From: Micrococcus porci
GTDB taxonomy: Bacteria > Actinomycetota > Actinomycetes > Actinomycetales > Micrococcaceae
Length of the DNA: 64,000 bases
Reading direction: 5' to 3'
NCBI RefSeq assembly: GCF_020097155.1
Contig: NZ_CP083691.1
Location: 1,488,001-1,552,000, forward strand
The notes below the pieces were generated by a model. The model did not search any database, was not told the origin of the DNA, and saw only the letters and a list, made by a program, of their open reading frames with translations. The translations under genes were made by a program, and so were the position numbers. Positions 1 through 7,581 of the stretch are shown in pieces. Position 1 is the first letter of the stretch. Every line of letters starts with the position of its first letter.

Positions 1-593
1 TGCCCTACGCCACCAGCGCCCACTTCCTGTGGATCGGCGAGCGCACCCGCGACGTGGACGGCGCCCACGTCGACTTCCTCTCCCGCGTCCGGAACCCCAT
101 CGGCGTGAAGCTCGGCCCGACCACCACCGTGGACGACGTCCGCGCGCTGGCCGACAGGCTGGACCCGGAGCGCGAACCCGGCCGCCTCACCTTCATCACC
201 CGCATGGGAGCGGACAAGGTCCGCGACGTGCTGCCGGGCATCGTCGCCGGCGTGCGCGACGAGGGCCTGCAGCCGGTGTGGGTCACGGACCCGATGCACG
301 GCAACACCGTCACCGCCGCCAACGGCTACAAGACCCGCCGCTTCGAGGACGTCATGGACGAGCTCACGGGCTTCTTCGAGGTGCACCGCGAGCTCGGCAC
401 CCACCCCGGCGGCATGCACGTGGAGCTCACGGGCGACGACGTGGCCGAGTGCCTCGGCGGCTCGGACCCCGTGGACGAGGCGGACTTCGACGAGCACTAC
501 GAGACGCTCTGCGATCCGCGCCTGAACCACCAGCAGTCGCTGGAGCTGGCGTTCAAGGTCACGGACGCCCTCGCCCACCCGCACCAGGACTGA
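1..593 (+). CDS. aroG: 3-deoxy-7-phosphoheptulonate synthase, class II (C-terminal part)
   Basis: Catalyses the first committed step of the shikimate pathway, condensing phosphoenolpyruvate and erythrose 4-phosphate to DAHP in the cytoplasm. The reading frame is open from base 3 at the window edge, so the N-terminal part lies outside. The visible 197 codons carry class II hallmarks: PYATSAHFLWIGERT, the RNPIGVKLGP phosphate-binding stretch, TFITRMGADKV, WVTDPMHGNT and the C-terminal CDPRLNHQQSLELAF. Type II enzymes are the usual actinobacterial and plant form. The gene ends just before a strong hairpin shared with the convergent kinase gene. DAHP synthase beside a PknL-type kinase and an Rv2175c-like gene matches the mycobacterial aroG-pknL neighbourhood. 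Identification is secure; the start is not visible. Confidence 0.95.
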   Translation, partial: PYATSAHFLWIGERTRDVDGAHVDFLSRVRNPIGVKLGPTTTVDDVRALADRLDPEREPGRLTFITRMGADKVRDVLPGIVAGVRDEGLQPVWVTDPMHGNTVTAANGYKTRRFEDVMDELTGFFEVHRELGTHPGGMHVELTGDDVAECLGGSDPVDEADFDEHYETLCDPRLNHQQSLELAFKVTDALAHPHQD

Positions 594-609
594 CAGGGAG
601 GTGGAGCGA

Positions 610-645
610 CGACGGGGCCGGGGGAGCGATCCCCCGGCCCCGTCG
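610..645. terminator. Perfect hairpin between convergent aroG and kinase genes
   Basis: A 16-bp perfect inverted repeat with a GCGA tetraloop (arms 610-625 and 630-645) fills the gap between two convergent stop codons. There is no T tract on either side. It is best read as a bidirectional terminator. Confidence 0.75.
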
Positions 646-667
646 GCCGTCCGGACTCCCCCGCCGG

Positions 668-2548
668 TCAGAGGGTCCAGAGCTGGACGCTGGCGCCCTC
701 GGGGAGGACGGTGCCGGCCGGCGTGCCCTGGCGCAGGACGCGCGCCGCGTCCCCGGACGGGCCGGGCAGGGGCAGGGTCCGCACGTCGGGGACGAACCCG
801 AGGTCCGCGAGCCGCGTGCGGGCCTCGCCGACGGTGAGCCCGCCGAGGTCGGGGAGCGGATGCGTTGCCGGGCCGGTGGAGAGGACGACGGCCACCTCGT
901 CGCCGGGCGTCATCTCCGCGCCCGCCTCCGGGCTCTGGCTCACCACGGCGCCCGCGGGGACCGCACGGTCCGCCACGCGGTCGGCGACGACGACGCCCAC
1001 CCGGCCGTCCTCAGCCACCGCATGGGCGTCCGTCACCGTCAGCCCGGCGAGGTCCGGGGCGGGCACCGGCGCCGGGCCGTCGGAGACGGTCAGCCGGACG
1101 GGCCCGCCCGCATCGACCGTGCTGCCGGCGGCGGGGGAGACGTCGAGCACCACGCCGTCGGAGAAGCGCTCGTCGTGCCGGGACACGACGGCGGAGGTGA
1201 GTCCCGCCTCCGCGAGTCGGGCGGCGGCCTCCTGCTGCTCGAGGCCCCACAGGGGCGGCACCACCACGCCGGCCGGACCGGAGATCCCGCCGGAGCCCAG
1301 GATCCAGCCGAGCAGCAGCGCCATGCCGGCCAGGAGCAGTGTGACGGCCGCTCCGACCGCCACCGTGCGCCCCATGCCGGCCCCCAGCACGACCTCCGGG
1401 GTGCGGGCCGTCCGGCGCCGCTGGCGGGCCGACGCGGGTCGCGGGGCCACCGGGGCCGGACGCGGAGCCTCCGGGACCGCGGACGAGAGGTCGGACGAGG
1501 GGCTGGCCGCGGTCGCGGTCGCAGGTGTGGGCACGGGCTCCGCGCGACGGGGGTCGGGGCGGCGCGGCTCGAGACGGGCGGTCGCGTCGGCGGCGTCCGG
1601 CACGGGCACGGTGGGCACCGTCGGCGACACGGCGAGGGCGACGGTGGGGGCGTCGTCGGCCGCAGGGGCCTCGTCGGCGGGCGCGGTCTGCGGGAGGAGC
1701 GCGGCCACGCGGCGGAGCTCGGGCAGCAGGGCCGCCGCGTCTTCGGGCCGGTCCGCGGGCCTGGGCTCCGTGCACCAGAGGACGATGTCGTCCAACGCCT
1801 CGGGCAGTCCCGGACGCACCGATGAGGGGACCGGGACGCGCTCGTGCACGTGGCGGTAGGCCACCTGCAGCGGCGTGGCCGCCGTGAACGGCTGGGTGCC
1901 CGTGAGCAGCTCGAAGAGCATGATCCCGACCCCGTACACGTCCGCCCGGGCGTCCCCGCCGGTCCCGGAGATCAGCTCGGGGGCGAGGTAGGCGGGGGTG
2001 CCGAAGACCGTCTGGCCTGCAGAGGTGTGGCCCGTCGCCGCGCGGGAGAGCCCGAAGTCCGCCACCGTGATCCGGCCGTCGGTGCGCACGAGGACGTTCT
2101 CCGGCTTGACGTCGCGGTGCACGAGCCCGGCGCGGTGGGCGGCCGCGAGCCCCTCGACGACCGGCTCCAGGAGCGCGACCGCCCGCCGCGGGGCGACGGG
2201 GGCCTCCTCCCGGATCACGGCGCGCAGGGTCCGCCCCGGCACGTGCTCCATGACGAGGTAGGCGAGCACGTCGCCGGCCTCGTCCGCGGTGTGCCCCTGG
2301 TCGAGCACCGCGACCACGTGGGGGTGCGAGATCCGCGCGGCCGTCTTCGCCTCGCGCTCGAAGCGCCCGACGAGCGCGGGGTCCTCCGCGAGGTGCGGGT
2401 GCATGACCTTGAGGGCCACCTCCCGGTCCAGCCGGTGGTCCAGCGCGCGATACACGGTGGACATGCCGCCGCGCGCCACGCGGTCGAGGACCTCGTAGCG
2501 CCCGTCCACGAGGTCCCCGATCAGGGGATCACGGCGCGTGCTGCTCAT
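668..2548 (-). CDS. PASTA-domain serine/threonine protein kinase (PknB/PknL-like)
   Basis: Membrane Ser/Thr kinase of 626 aa, expected to sense cell wall fragments outside and phosphorylate division and envelope proteins inside. Residues 18-285 form the kinase domain: glycine-rich loop around 25-30, catalytic K47 (VALKVM), HRDVKPEN with D146, DFG at 164-166 and an APE-like YLAPE. A Pro/Ala/Thr-rich juxtamembrane linker leads to one transmembrane helix at about 396-417. Three PASTA repeats follow (about 426-490, 491-558, 559-626). The ATG has no Shine-Dalgarno sequence but has TACCCT 7 nt upstream (2561-2556 on the minus strand), so the mRNA is probably leaderless. Synteny with Rv2175c and aroG points to the pknL position; mycobacterial PknL as I know it lacks PASTA repeats. 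Confidence 0.93.
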   Translation of the reverse strand: MSSTRRDPLIGDLVDGRYEVLDRVARGGMSTVYRALDHRLDREVALKVMHPHLAEDPALVGRFEREAKTAARISHPHVVAVLDQGHTADEAGDVLAYLVMEHVPGRTLRAVIREEAPVAPRRAVALLEPVVEGLAAAHRAGLVHRDVKPENVLVRTDGRITVADFGLSRAATGHTSAGQTVFGTPAYLAPELISGTGGDARADVYGVGIMLFELLTGTQPFTAATPLQVAYRHVHERVPVPSSVRPGLPEALDDIVLWCTEPRPADRPEDAAALLPELRRVAALLPQTAPADEAPAADDAPTVALAVSPTVPTVPVPDAADATARLEPRRPDPRRAEPVPTPATATAASPSSDLSSAVPEAPRPAPVAPRPASARQRRRTARTPEVVLGAGMGRTVAVGAAVTLLLAGMALLLGWILGSGGISGPAGVVVPPLWGLEQQEAAARLAEAGLTSAVVSRHDERFSDGVVLDVSPAAGSTVDAGGPVRLTVSDGPAPVPAPDLAGLTVTDAHAVAEDGRVGVVVADRVADRAVPAGAVVSQSPEAGAEMTPGDEVAVVLSTGPATHPLPDLGGLTVGEARTRLADLGFVPDVRTLPLPGPSGDAARVLRQGTPAGTVLPEGASVQLWTL

Positions 2549-2555
2549 GCCCTCC

Positions 2556-2561
2556 AGGGTA
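2556..2561 (-). promoter_or_regulatory. -10 element TACCCT of leaderless kinase transcript
   Basis: TACCCT on the minus strand lies 7 nt before the kinase ATG. The same spacing recurs before many genes in this window. Confidence 0.5.
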
Positions 2562-2603
2562 GATGACCCGCCGGTGCGCCCGTCGGGAGACCCCGCGCCC
2601 CGG

Positions 2604-3776
2604 TCAGAACATCGCGGCGGCGGCCTTCACACGCGCCACGTAGTTCCGGGCCTCCTGCTGCTTGACCGGGTCGTCCGACCCGCCGAGGCCGGTGAAGTAG
2701 GCGCTGATGCCCTGGTCGACGGTGTCCGTGTGCTCCTGGAGGTACTTGATGAGCACGACGCCGGCGGTCACGTTGTCCCGCACGTCGAGGACGTTGAGCT
2801 CCCGGCCCACGAGCTGGGATGCGAACTCGCCCGTGATCGGGATGACCTGCATGGCGCCGATCGCGTTGCCGGGGGAGACGGAGGCGTGCTGGAAACGGGA
2901 CTCCGTGTAGGCGTGGCCGAGGGCCAGGGCGGGGTCGACGCCGAGCTCGAGCGCCGTCTGCCGCACGAGTGCCTGGACCTCGGCCGGGGACGGCTGCGGG
3001 ACGGCCTGCAGTGCCCGCAGGTTGTCGTTGGCCGAGGCGGTCACGTGAGGCGCGTAGGTGGTGCTGAGGAACGTGGAGCCCACGGGACCGTCGATGACGG
3101 GGGCCTGCTCGGTGCCGTCGGCGATCACGAGCACGTCGCCGGTGTGCAGCACGGACCGCCAGGTGAGGCCGTTGAGCTCGCGCAGGCGGGGGATCGACAC
3201 CTCGACGCGCTGGGAGATCGACCACATCGAGTCGCCGTTCCGGACGGTGTAGGTGGTCGGGGCGGCCTGGCGGACCGGCGCGGGGGCCGCGGCCACGGGC
3301 GTGGCGGGCGTCGTGGGCCGCGCCGGCGCCTCGGTCAGGAGGATCTGGCCGGGGTGCAGCATCGAGCGCGCGCCGAGGCCGTTGATCCGCTGGAGGACGG
3401 CGGCGTCGACGCCGGCGCGGCGGGACACCTGCCACCAGCCCTCGCCGCGCTCGACCTCCACGGTGCCGGGGGCGGCCGCCGGCGCGGGGGCGCCGGTGAG
3501 GGCGAGGACCTGGCCCGTGTAGATGACGGAGTCCGCGCGGAGGCCGTTCAGGCGGAGCAGGTCGGAGAGCCGGACGCCCTCCGCCTCGGCGATGCGATAG
3601 GGGTTCTCGCCGGCGCGGACGGTGTGGGTGCGCGGCGCGGCGTGGGCGGCCTCGGCGGCCTGCGCGGCCACGGGCAGCGCCCCCGTCATCAGGAGCGGGA
3701 CGACGCCGCCGGCGACGAGGCCGAGCGAGCGGCGTGCGGTGGTCGCGGAGGCGCGGGGCGCGGCGGGCTGGGGCAT
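2604..3776 (-). CDS. Secreted LysM / lytic transglycosylase-like protein
   Basis: Predicted exported peptidoglycan-binding hydrolase, 390 aa. An N-terminal signal peptide (RR near 15-16, hydrophobic to about 40, AxA-type cleavage region near 40-47) is followed by three LysM modules (about 50-93, 104-147, 174-218) joined by Ala/Pro linkers. The C-terminal SLT-like domain (about 265-390) contains AYTESRFQ with putative catalytic E292, then NAIGAMQVIP and an AYFTGLG segment. The start is the ATG preceded by AGGAAGG 11 nt upstream; a longer frame to 3806 or beyond exists but lacks this support. It lies upstream of the kinase on the same strand and diverges from the Rv2175c-like gene. It is distinct from Rpf, although Rpf proteins can also carry LysM. 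The substrate bond cleaved is inferred from the family only. Confidence 0.88.
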   Translation of the reverse strand: MPQPAAPRASATTARRSLGLVAGGVVPLLMTGALPVAAQAAEAAHAAPRTHTVRAGENPYRIAEAEGVRLSDLLRLNGLRADSVIYTGQVLALTGAPAPAAAPGTVEVERGEGWWQVSRRAGVDAAVLQRINGLGARSMLHPGQILLTEAPARPTTPATPVAAAPAPVRQAAPTTYTVRNGDSMWSISQRVEVSIPRLRELNGLTWRSVLHTGDVLVIADGTEQAPVIDGPVGSTFLSTTYAPHVTASANDNLRALQAVPQPSPAEVQALVRQTALELGVDPALALGHAYTESRFQHASVSPGNAIGAMQVIPITGEFASQLVGRELNVLDVRDNVTAGVVLIKYLQEHTDTVDQGISAYFTGLGGSDDPVKQQEARNYVARVKAAAAMF

Positions 3777-3878
3777 GAGGGGGGTGACCTTCCTGGCGGG
3801 GGGCATGTGGGCTGGCACGGGCGATGCCCGTGTCGGGCGCCCCGGGGGGAAGGTGGCGGCGGCCCCGACTCCGCCGAT

Positions 3879-3894
3879 GTTATAGGAACGTGAC
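3879..3894 (-). promoter_or_regulatory. Promoter with two 11-bp-phased half-sites before the LysM gene
   Basis: The minus strand carries TATAAC (3884-3879), a good -10, and overlapping it GTCAC-N6-ATAAC (3894-3879), two pentamers in the same orientation with 11-bp period. This is the architecture of OmpR-family response regulator sites. MtrA, which controls cell wall hydrolase genes in other actinobacteria, is a candidate. Inference only. Confidence 0.35.
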
Positions 3895-3947
3895 CTTCCG
3901 CGCCCACCCCCGTCGGCCGACCGCCCGGCCCTGTCTGGAGGCCCAGG

Positions 3948-3953
3948 TAGATT
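3948..3953 (+). promoter_or_regulatory. -10 element TAGATT of leaderless Rv2175c-like gene
   Basis: TAGATT is followed by 6 nt and then the ATG at 3960, with no ribosome binding site, so translation probably begins at the first transcribed base. Confidence 0.5.
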
Positions 3954-3959
3954 GGCGGG

Positions 3960-4358
3960 ATGACCACCGAACACCCCGTCGACCGGGTCCCCTCCGACGC
4001 CGTCTCCCCCGAGCTGGACGCCCTCGTGGGCGACTGGCTCACCCTCCCGGACGTCGCCGAGCGCCTGGACCTGCGCGTCACCCGCGTGCACAACCTGATC
4101 AACGACCGTCGCCTGCTCGCCGTCCGCCGTCCCGAGCCGTCCGTGCGCGCCGTGCCCGCGGCATTCCTCACGGAGCGCGGACTGCTTGAGCCGCTGCACG
4201 GGACCCTCGTGCTGTTGCAGGACGCCGGGTTCGACGACGAGGAGGCGCTGCGGTGGCTCTTCACCCCTGACGAGTCGCTGCCCGGCCGGCCGATCGACGC
4301 CCTCCGGGACGGCCACAAGACCGAGGTGCGGCGCCGCGCCCAGGCGCTGGGGTGGTGA
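3960..4358 (+). CDS. Rv2175c family DNA-binding protein
   Basis: Small cytoplasmic helix-turn-helix protein of 132 aa. Residues about 25-60 (DWLTLPDVAERLDLRVTRV...INDRRLLAVRR) form a MerR/excisionase-like winged helix, and the C-terminal half (about 65-130, LHGTLVLLQDAGFDDEEALRWLF) matches the Rv2175c C-terminal domain. In Mycobacterium tuberculosis Rv2175c is a substrate of the neighbouring kinase PknL, so phosphorylation by the kinase at 668-2548 is plausible but not shown here. The gene diverges from the LysM gene and converges on idsA. DNA targets are unknown. Confidence 0.82.
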   Translation: MTTEHPVDRVPSDAVSPELDALVGDWLTLPDVAERLDLRVTRVHNLINDRRLLAVRRPEPSVRAVPAAFLTERGLLEPLHGTLVLLQDAGFDDEEALRWLFTPDESLPGRPIDALRDGHKTEVRRRAQALGW

Positions 4359-4377
4359 ACCGGTCCCGCTGACCGCA

Positions 4378-4419
4378 GGGGCCCGGGCCCGACCCCGGGC
4401 GAGTCGCGGGCCCGGGGCC
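4378..4419. terminator. Hairpin between convergent Rv2175c-like and idsA genes
   Basis: GC-rich inverted repeat, arms about 4378-4391 and 4407-4419, with one bulge. There is no T tract. It occupies the 67-bp gap between convergent stop codons. Confidence 0.45.
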
Positions 4420-4425
4420 GCCGGG

Positions 4426-5523
4426 TCAGGCGGTGCGGACTGTGTACGCGTCGATGAGCTCGGCCAGCTCCCCGCGCACGTCCGTCCCCACCCCGAGGGC
4501 CGCGAGCCGCTCCAGGCCCCGGCGCGCCTCGGCCGAGAGCCGGTCGACCTCGTCGGCGACCGCCGTCCGGGCTCCGACCTCCTCGAGCCGCCGTTGCCAG
4601 TGCGCCACCCGCTCCGCGGAGAGCGCCGGATCTCCGAGCTCGGCGTCGAGGGCGGCCGCCTCCCCGCGGGGGAGCAGCGCCTCGGCCCGGGCGACCAGGA
4701 CCGTCCGCTTGCCCTCGCGGAGGTCGTCCCCGGCAGGCTTGCCCGTGTGTGCCGGGTCGCCGAACACCCCGAGCAGGTCGTCCTGCAGCTGGAAGGCCAT
4801 CCCGAACGGCAGGGACACCGCCTCGAACGCCGCGACGAGGTCGTCGTCGGCGCCCGCCAGCAGGGCCCCGAGCGCCAGCGGGTGCACCGCCGAGTAGCGG
4901 GCCGACTTGTGCTCTACGACGGCGCGGGCCGCGCGCTCGGCCGCCGCCGGGTCCGCGGCGGGCGGCGCCATCTCCGCGGCCACGTCGAGGTACTGGCCCA
5001 CCATGACCTCGAAGCGCATCCGCTCCATCTCCCGCCGCGCGCGCTCCGCCCGGGGAGTGCCTTCAATGGCCCGGGAGAACATGGAGTCGCTCAACGCCAG
5101 GGCCACGTCCCCGGCGAGGATGGCCGCGGACACGCCGAAGTGCTCCGCCTCGTGCCGCCAGCCGTGCTCGCGGTGGCGGGCCTCGAACCGGCGGTGGACG
5201 CTGGGCATGCCGCGCCGGGTGTCGGAGCGGTCCAGGATGTCGTCGTGGATCAGGGCGGCGGCCTGGAACAGCTCGAAGGCCGCGCCCGCGACGGCGGCCC
5301 GCGGGTCCGTCGGGGAGCCCCCGGCGGCGCGCCACCCGAGCCAGCAGAGGACGGCGCGCAGCCGCTTGCCGCCCGAGGTGAGCACGCTGACGGCCTCGAC
5401 CACGGGATCCGCGTCGGGGTGGATCCGGGCGGCGCCCCGCGCGTGTCCGTCGAGCACCGCCGTCAGGCGCTCGGCGACGGCGGCGCGGAAGTCGGACACG
5501 GAGGCGGTCTCGGGCGTGGGCAT
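4426..5523 (-). CDS. idsA: Polyprenyl diphosphate synthase (geranylgeranyl/farnesyl type)
   Basis: Trans-isoprenyl diphosphate synthase, 365 aa, adding isopentenyl units to allylic diphosphates to make C15-C20 precursors for carotenoids, menaquinone or polyprenols. The first Asp-rich motif DDILD is at 94-98, preceded by the GGKRLRAVL segment and followed by RRGMPSVHRRFE; the second is FQLQDDLLGVFGD at 244-256; the HKSARY signature is at about 205-210. The chain length cannot be fixed from sequence alone. The ATG has TACCCT 7 nt upstream on the minus strand (5536-5531), suggesting a leaderless mRNA. It diverges from dinB. The position matches idsA2 of mycobacteria. Confidence 0.88.
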   Translation of the reverse strand: MPTPETASVSDFRAAVAERLTAVLDGHARGAARIHPDADPVVEAVSVLTSGGKRLRAVLCWLGWRAAGGSPTDPRAAVAGAAFELFQAAALIHDDILDRSDTRRGMPSVHRRFEARHREHGWRHEAEHFGVSAAILAGDVALALSDSMFSRAIEGTPRAERARREMERMRFEVMVGQYLDVAAEMAPPAADPAAAERAARAVVEHKSARYSAVHPLALGALLAGADDDLVAAFEAVSLPFGMAFQLQDDLLGVFGDPAHTGKPAGDDLREGKRTVLVARAEALLPRGEAAALDAELGDPALSAERVAHWQRRLEEVGARTAVADEVDRLSAEARRGLERLAALGVGTDVRGELAELIDAYTVRTA

Positions 5524-5530
5524 GGGTCCC

Positions 5531-5575
5531 AGGGTAGTCGGCGGTCGGTGTCGCGTCCGGAGTCGGGGCTACCCT
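5531..5575. promoter_or_regulatory. Divergent leaderless promoters of idsA and dinB
   Basis: Two TACCCT hexamers, one on the minus strand (5536-5531) 7 nt before the idsA ATG and one on the plus strand (5570-5575) 6 nt before the dinB ATG, lie in the 58-bp intergenic gap. No LexA-like palindrome is visible here. Confidence 0.5.
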
Positions 5576-5581
5576 CGGGGC

Positions 5582-6835
5582 ATGTCCGCACCCGACCCCG
5601 GCCCGGCGCCCTCGTCCCCGCCCCCGCCCCGGCGCGAGCCCAGCATCCTCCACGTGGACATGGACGCCTTCTTCCTCTCGGTGGAGCGGCGCGAGCGGCC
5701 GGAGCTCCGCGGCGTCCCGGCTGCCGTCGCCCATCCCGAGGGGCGGTCCGTCGTCCTCTCGGCCTCCTATGAGGCCCGGGCCTACGGGGTGCGTTCGGCC
5801 ATGCCGCTGGCTCAGGCCCGCGCGCTGTGCCCGCCCCTGCGGGTGACGCCGCCGCGCCAGGAGCTGTACCGGTCCACGTCCGCGCGGGTGATGGACCTCT
5901 TCGGCCGGGTGACCCCGGTGGTGGAGCAGCTCAGTGTGGACGAGGCCTTCCTGGACGTCGCCGGGGCCCGCCGGCTGCTCGGCCCGCCGGAGCGCATCGC
6001 GGCGCTCATCCGGGAGCGGGTGCGCGCGGAGCTCGGCCTGCCGTGCACCGTCGGCGGGGCGGGGGTGAAGTTCGTGGCCAAGATGGCCTCCACCGCGGCC
6101 AAGCCCGACGGGATGCTGCTCGTGCCCCCGCAGTGCACCCTGGCGTTCCTCCACCCGCGGCCGGTCGGTGCCCTGTGGGGCGTGGGGCCGCAGGCGGCTC
6201 GCCGGCTGCGCGAGCGCGGCGTGGAGACGATCGGCGACCTCGCCGCGCGCGACCCCCGCTGGCTGCGGGAGGCCTTCGGTGCCGCCGGAGCGGCCTGGGC
6301 GGAGCTGGCGGCGGGGCGTGACCCCCGCCCCGTGGCGCCGCGCGAGCCCGCCCGGAGCGTCGGGGCGGACCACACGTTCGACGTCGACGCCCGGGATCCC
6401 GCCGCCCTGGACCGCGAGGTGCTGTCGCTGTGCCACCGGGTGGCGGCGCGCCTGCGATCGGGCGGTCACACCGCCGCCGCCGTCACCGTGCGGGTGAAGG
6501 ACCCCGCGCTGGCCACGCGGGCCCGCACGGTGCGCCTTCCCGCGCCGACGGCGTCGGGCCGTGTCCTGCACGCGCACGCCGGGCCGGCCGTGGCCGGGCT
6601 GCTCACCGAACGCCCCCACCCGGTCCGACTGGTCGGCGTCCGCGCCGAGCGCCTGTCCGACGCCGAGGCCCACGGCGCGGTCCAGGAGGCGCTGTTCGCC
6701 CCCGAGGGGCACGAGGGGCCCACGGACGACGCCGGCTGGCGCCGCGCGGAGGAGGCGGCGGACGCCGTGGCCCGGCGATTCCCGGGCGCAGGGGTGCGGC
6801 CGGCCTCCCTCCTGGGCCCGCCGGAGGGCTCCTGA
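5582..6835 (+). CDS. dinB: DNA polymerase IV (Y-family)
   Basis: Error-prone translesion polymerase, 417 aa, close to the usual 350-420. The N-terminal palm carries the metal ligand motif ILHVDMDAFF (D26, D28), the little-finger-proximal SYEARAYGVRSAM, and the second catalytic pair SVDEAF (D120, E121). A helix-hairpin-helix region (about 195-230, LWGVGPQAARRLRERGVETIGDLA) and a little-finger domain follow. The first 20 residues are a Pro/Ser-rich tail. The start is set by the TACCCT hexamer 6 nt upstream; the longer open frame from 4907 is antisense to idsA and not credible. Damage induction cannot be inferred because no LexA site is visible. Confidence 0.93.
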   Translation: MSAPDPGPAPSSPPPPRREPSILHVDMDAFFLSVERRERPELRGVPAAVAHPEGRSVVLSASYEARAYGVRSAMPLAQARALCPPLRVTPPRQELYRSTSARVMDLFGRVTPVVEQLSVDEAFLDVAGARRLLGPPERIAALIRERVRAELGLPCTVGGAGVKFVAKMASTAAKPDGMLLVPPQCTLAFLHPRPVGALWGVGPQAARRLRERGVETIGDLAARDPRWLREAFGAAGAAWAELAAGRDPRPVAPREPARSVGADHTFDVDARDPAALDREVLSLCHRVAARLRSGGHTAAAVTVRVKDPALATRARTVRLPAPTASGRVLHAHAGPAVAGLLTERPHPVRLVGVRAERLSDAEAHGAVQEALFAPEGHEGPTDDAGWRRAEEAADAVARRFPGAGVRPASLLGPPEGS

Positions 6836-6883
6836 CCGGCGCGGACCCCGGCCCCGGCGTGGCGGCGGACGGGGGTGGGGAAC

Positions 6884-6889
6884 TATCGT
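6884..6889 (+). promoter_or_regulatory. -10 element TATCGT before the DUF3040 gene
   Basis: TATCGT sits about 74 nt upstream of the GTG at 6963, so this gene, unlike many neighbours, should have a leader with a Shine-Dalgarno sequence. Confidence 0.4.
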
Positions 6890-6962
6890 GGAGGGCACCC
6901 GGCGCCCTGGGCGCCCTGCCGACGGGGCGGCCGCGCCGCCACCACCAGAGAAGGAGCGCCTC

Positions 6963-7346
6963 GTGCCTCTCTCCGACCACGAGCAGCGAGTCCTCGACGA
7001 GCTCGAGCGCCAGCTCCACGCCGACGACCCGTCCCTCGCGTCCCAGCTCTCCACTCCGCGGGGCCCCGCCCCTGTGCGCCGGATCGTCCTGGGTGCGGCC
7101 ATGATGCTCGCGGGGCTGGCCGTGGTCCTGGTCGGGGTGTCCACCCACCTGGTGGTCGTCGGCGTGCTCGGCGCCGTGCTGCTCGGCGGCGGCATCCTCG
7201 TGCTCACCTCCCGCAGGGTCTCGGCCTCCCGCGCCCCGGGGGCGCCGGTGGCCGGCGACGGCGGCCCGCACGCCGGGCGCCGGCGCGGCGGGCTCATGGA
7301 CCGGCTCGACCGCGAGTGGGACAGCCGGGGGCGCGCCGACACCTGA
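6963..7346 (+). CDS. DUF3040 domain-containing membrane protein
   Basis: Small actinobacterial membrane protein, 127 aa, of unknown function. The N-terminal LSDHEQRVLDELERQL motif is diagnostic of DUF3040. Two adjacent transmembrane helices lie at about 40-80 (RIVLGAAMMLAGLAVVLVG and a second hydrophobic run), followed by a basic, Arg/Gly-rich C-terminal tail of about 45 residues. The GTG is chosen because GAAGGAG lies 5-6 nt upstream. A DUF3040 gene just before mraZ is conserved in actinobacteria (Rv2169c-type position), so a role tied to growth or envelope is possible but unproven. Confidence 0.85.
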   Translation: MPLSDHEQRVLDELERQLHADDPSLASQLSTPRGPAPVRRIVLGAAMMLAGLAVVLVGVSTHLVVVGVLGAVLLGGGILVLTSRRVSASRAPGAPVAGDGGPHAGRRRGGLMDRLDREWDSRGRADT

Positions 7347-7382
7347 TCCGCCACGCCCTCCCCGGTCCCTCCACTTCCCTCC

Positions 7383-7421
7383 CCGCAGGCCCCCGCTCCC
7401 TCACGGAGCGGGGGCCTGCGG
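7383..7421 (+). terminator. Terminator before mraZ
   Basis: A perfect 17-bp stem with a CTCAC loop (arms 7383-7399 and 7405-7421) follows the DUF3040 gene. It separates that unit from the dcw operon. No T tract. Confidence 0.75.
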
Positions 7422-7490
7422 CGTGTCCGGGGAGCGTCGACCCCTCGTTGACCAGGGCGGGGGCGGGAATCGGGCGGCGAACGGTGGTCG

Positions 7491-7520
7491 GTGGAGGGAA
7501 GTGGGGTAAAGTGGAGGGCA
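7491..7520 (+). promoter_or_regulatory. mraZ promoter with three GTGG direct repeats (MraZ box)
   Basis: Three decamers beginning GTGG start at 7491, 7501 and 7511, exactly 10 bp apart. The -10 hexamer TAAAGT (7507-7512) lies inside the second and third repeats. MraZ proteins of other bacteria bind clusters of short TGG-containing direct repeats with about 10-bp period upstream of their own gene and autoregulate the dcw operon, so this is a strong operator candidate. Confidence 0.65.
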
Positions 7521-7581
7521 GAAGAGAGATCGGCCCCGCCTCTGGTCGGGAGGGGCCCTCGACGGGTCAGGGGGTGTGCCG

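Noticed and set aside
29..1825. 598-aa open frame on the plus strand at the left edge
   Set aside because: It is an out-of-frame shadow of the DAHP synthase and antisense to the PASTA kinase; composition is Arg/Gly/Pro-rich low complexity without motifs.
3841..3860. Second CUUCCCC on the minus strand in the LysM leader as another mraW-type RNA
   Set aside because: It is not in the loop of a plausible short hairpin; flanking bases do not pair in the required way.
3777..3958. c-di-AMP (ydaO) riboswitch before the LysM gene, as seen before some actinobacterial wall hydrolase genes
   Set aside because: The leader after the -10 is only about 100 nt and shows none of the conserved ydaO helices or sequence blocks.
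5524..5581. LexA box in the idsA-dinB gap to make dinB SOS-controlled
   Set aside because: No CGAAC-N4-GTTCG-like palindrome is present; only the two TACCCT hexamers are seen.
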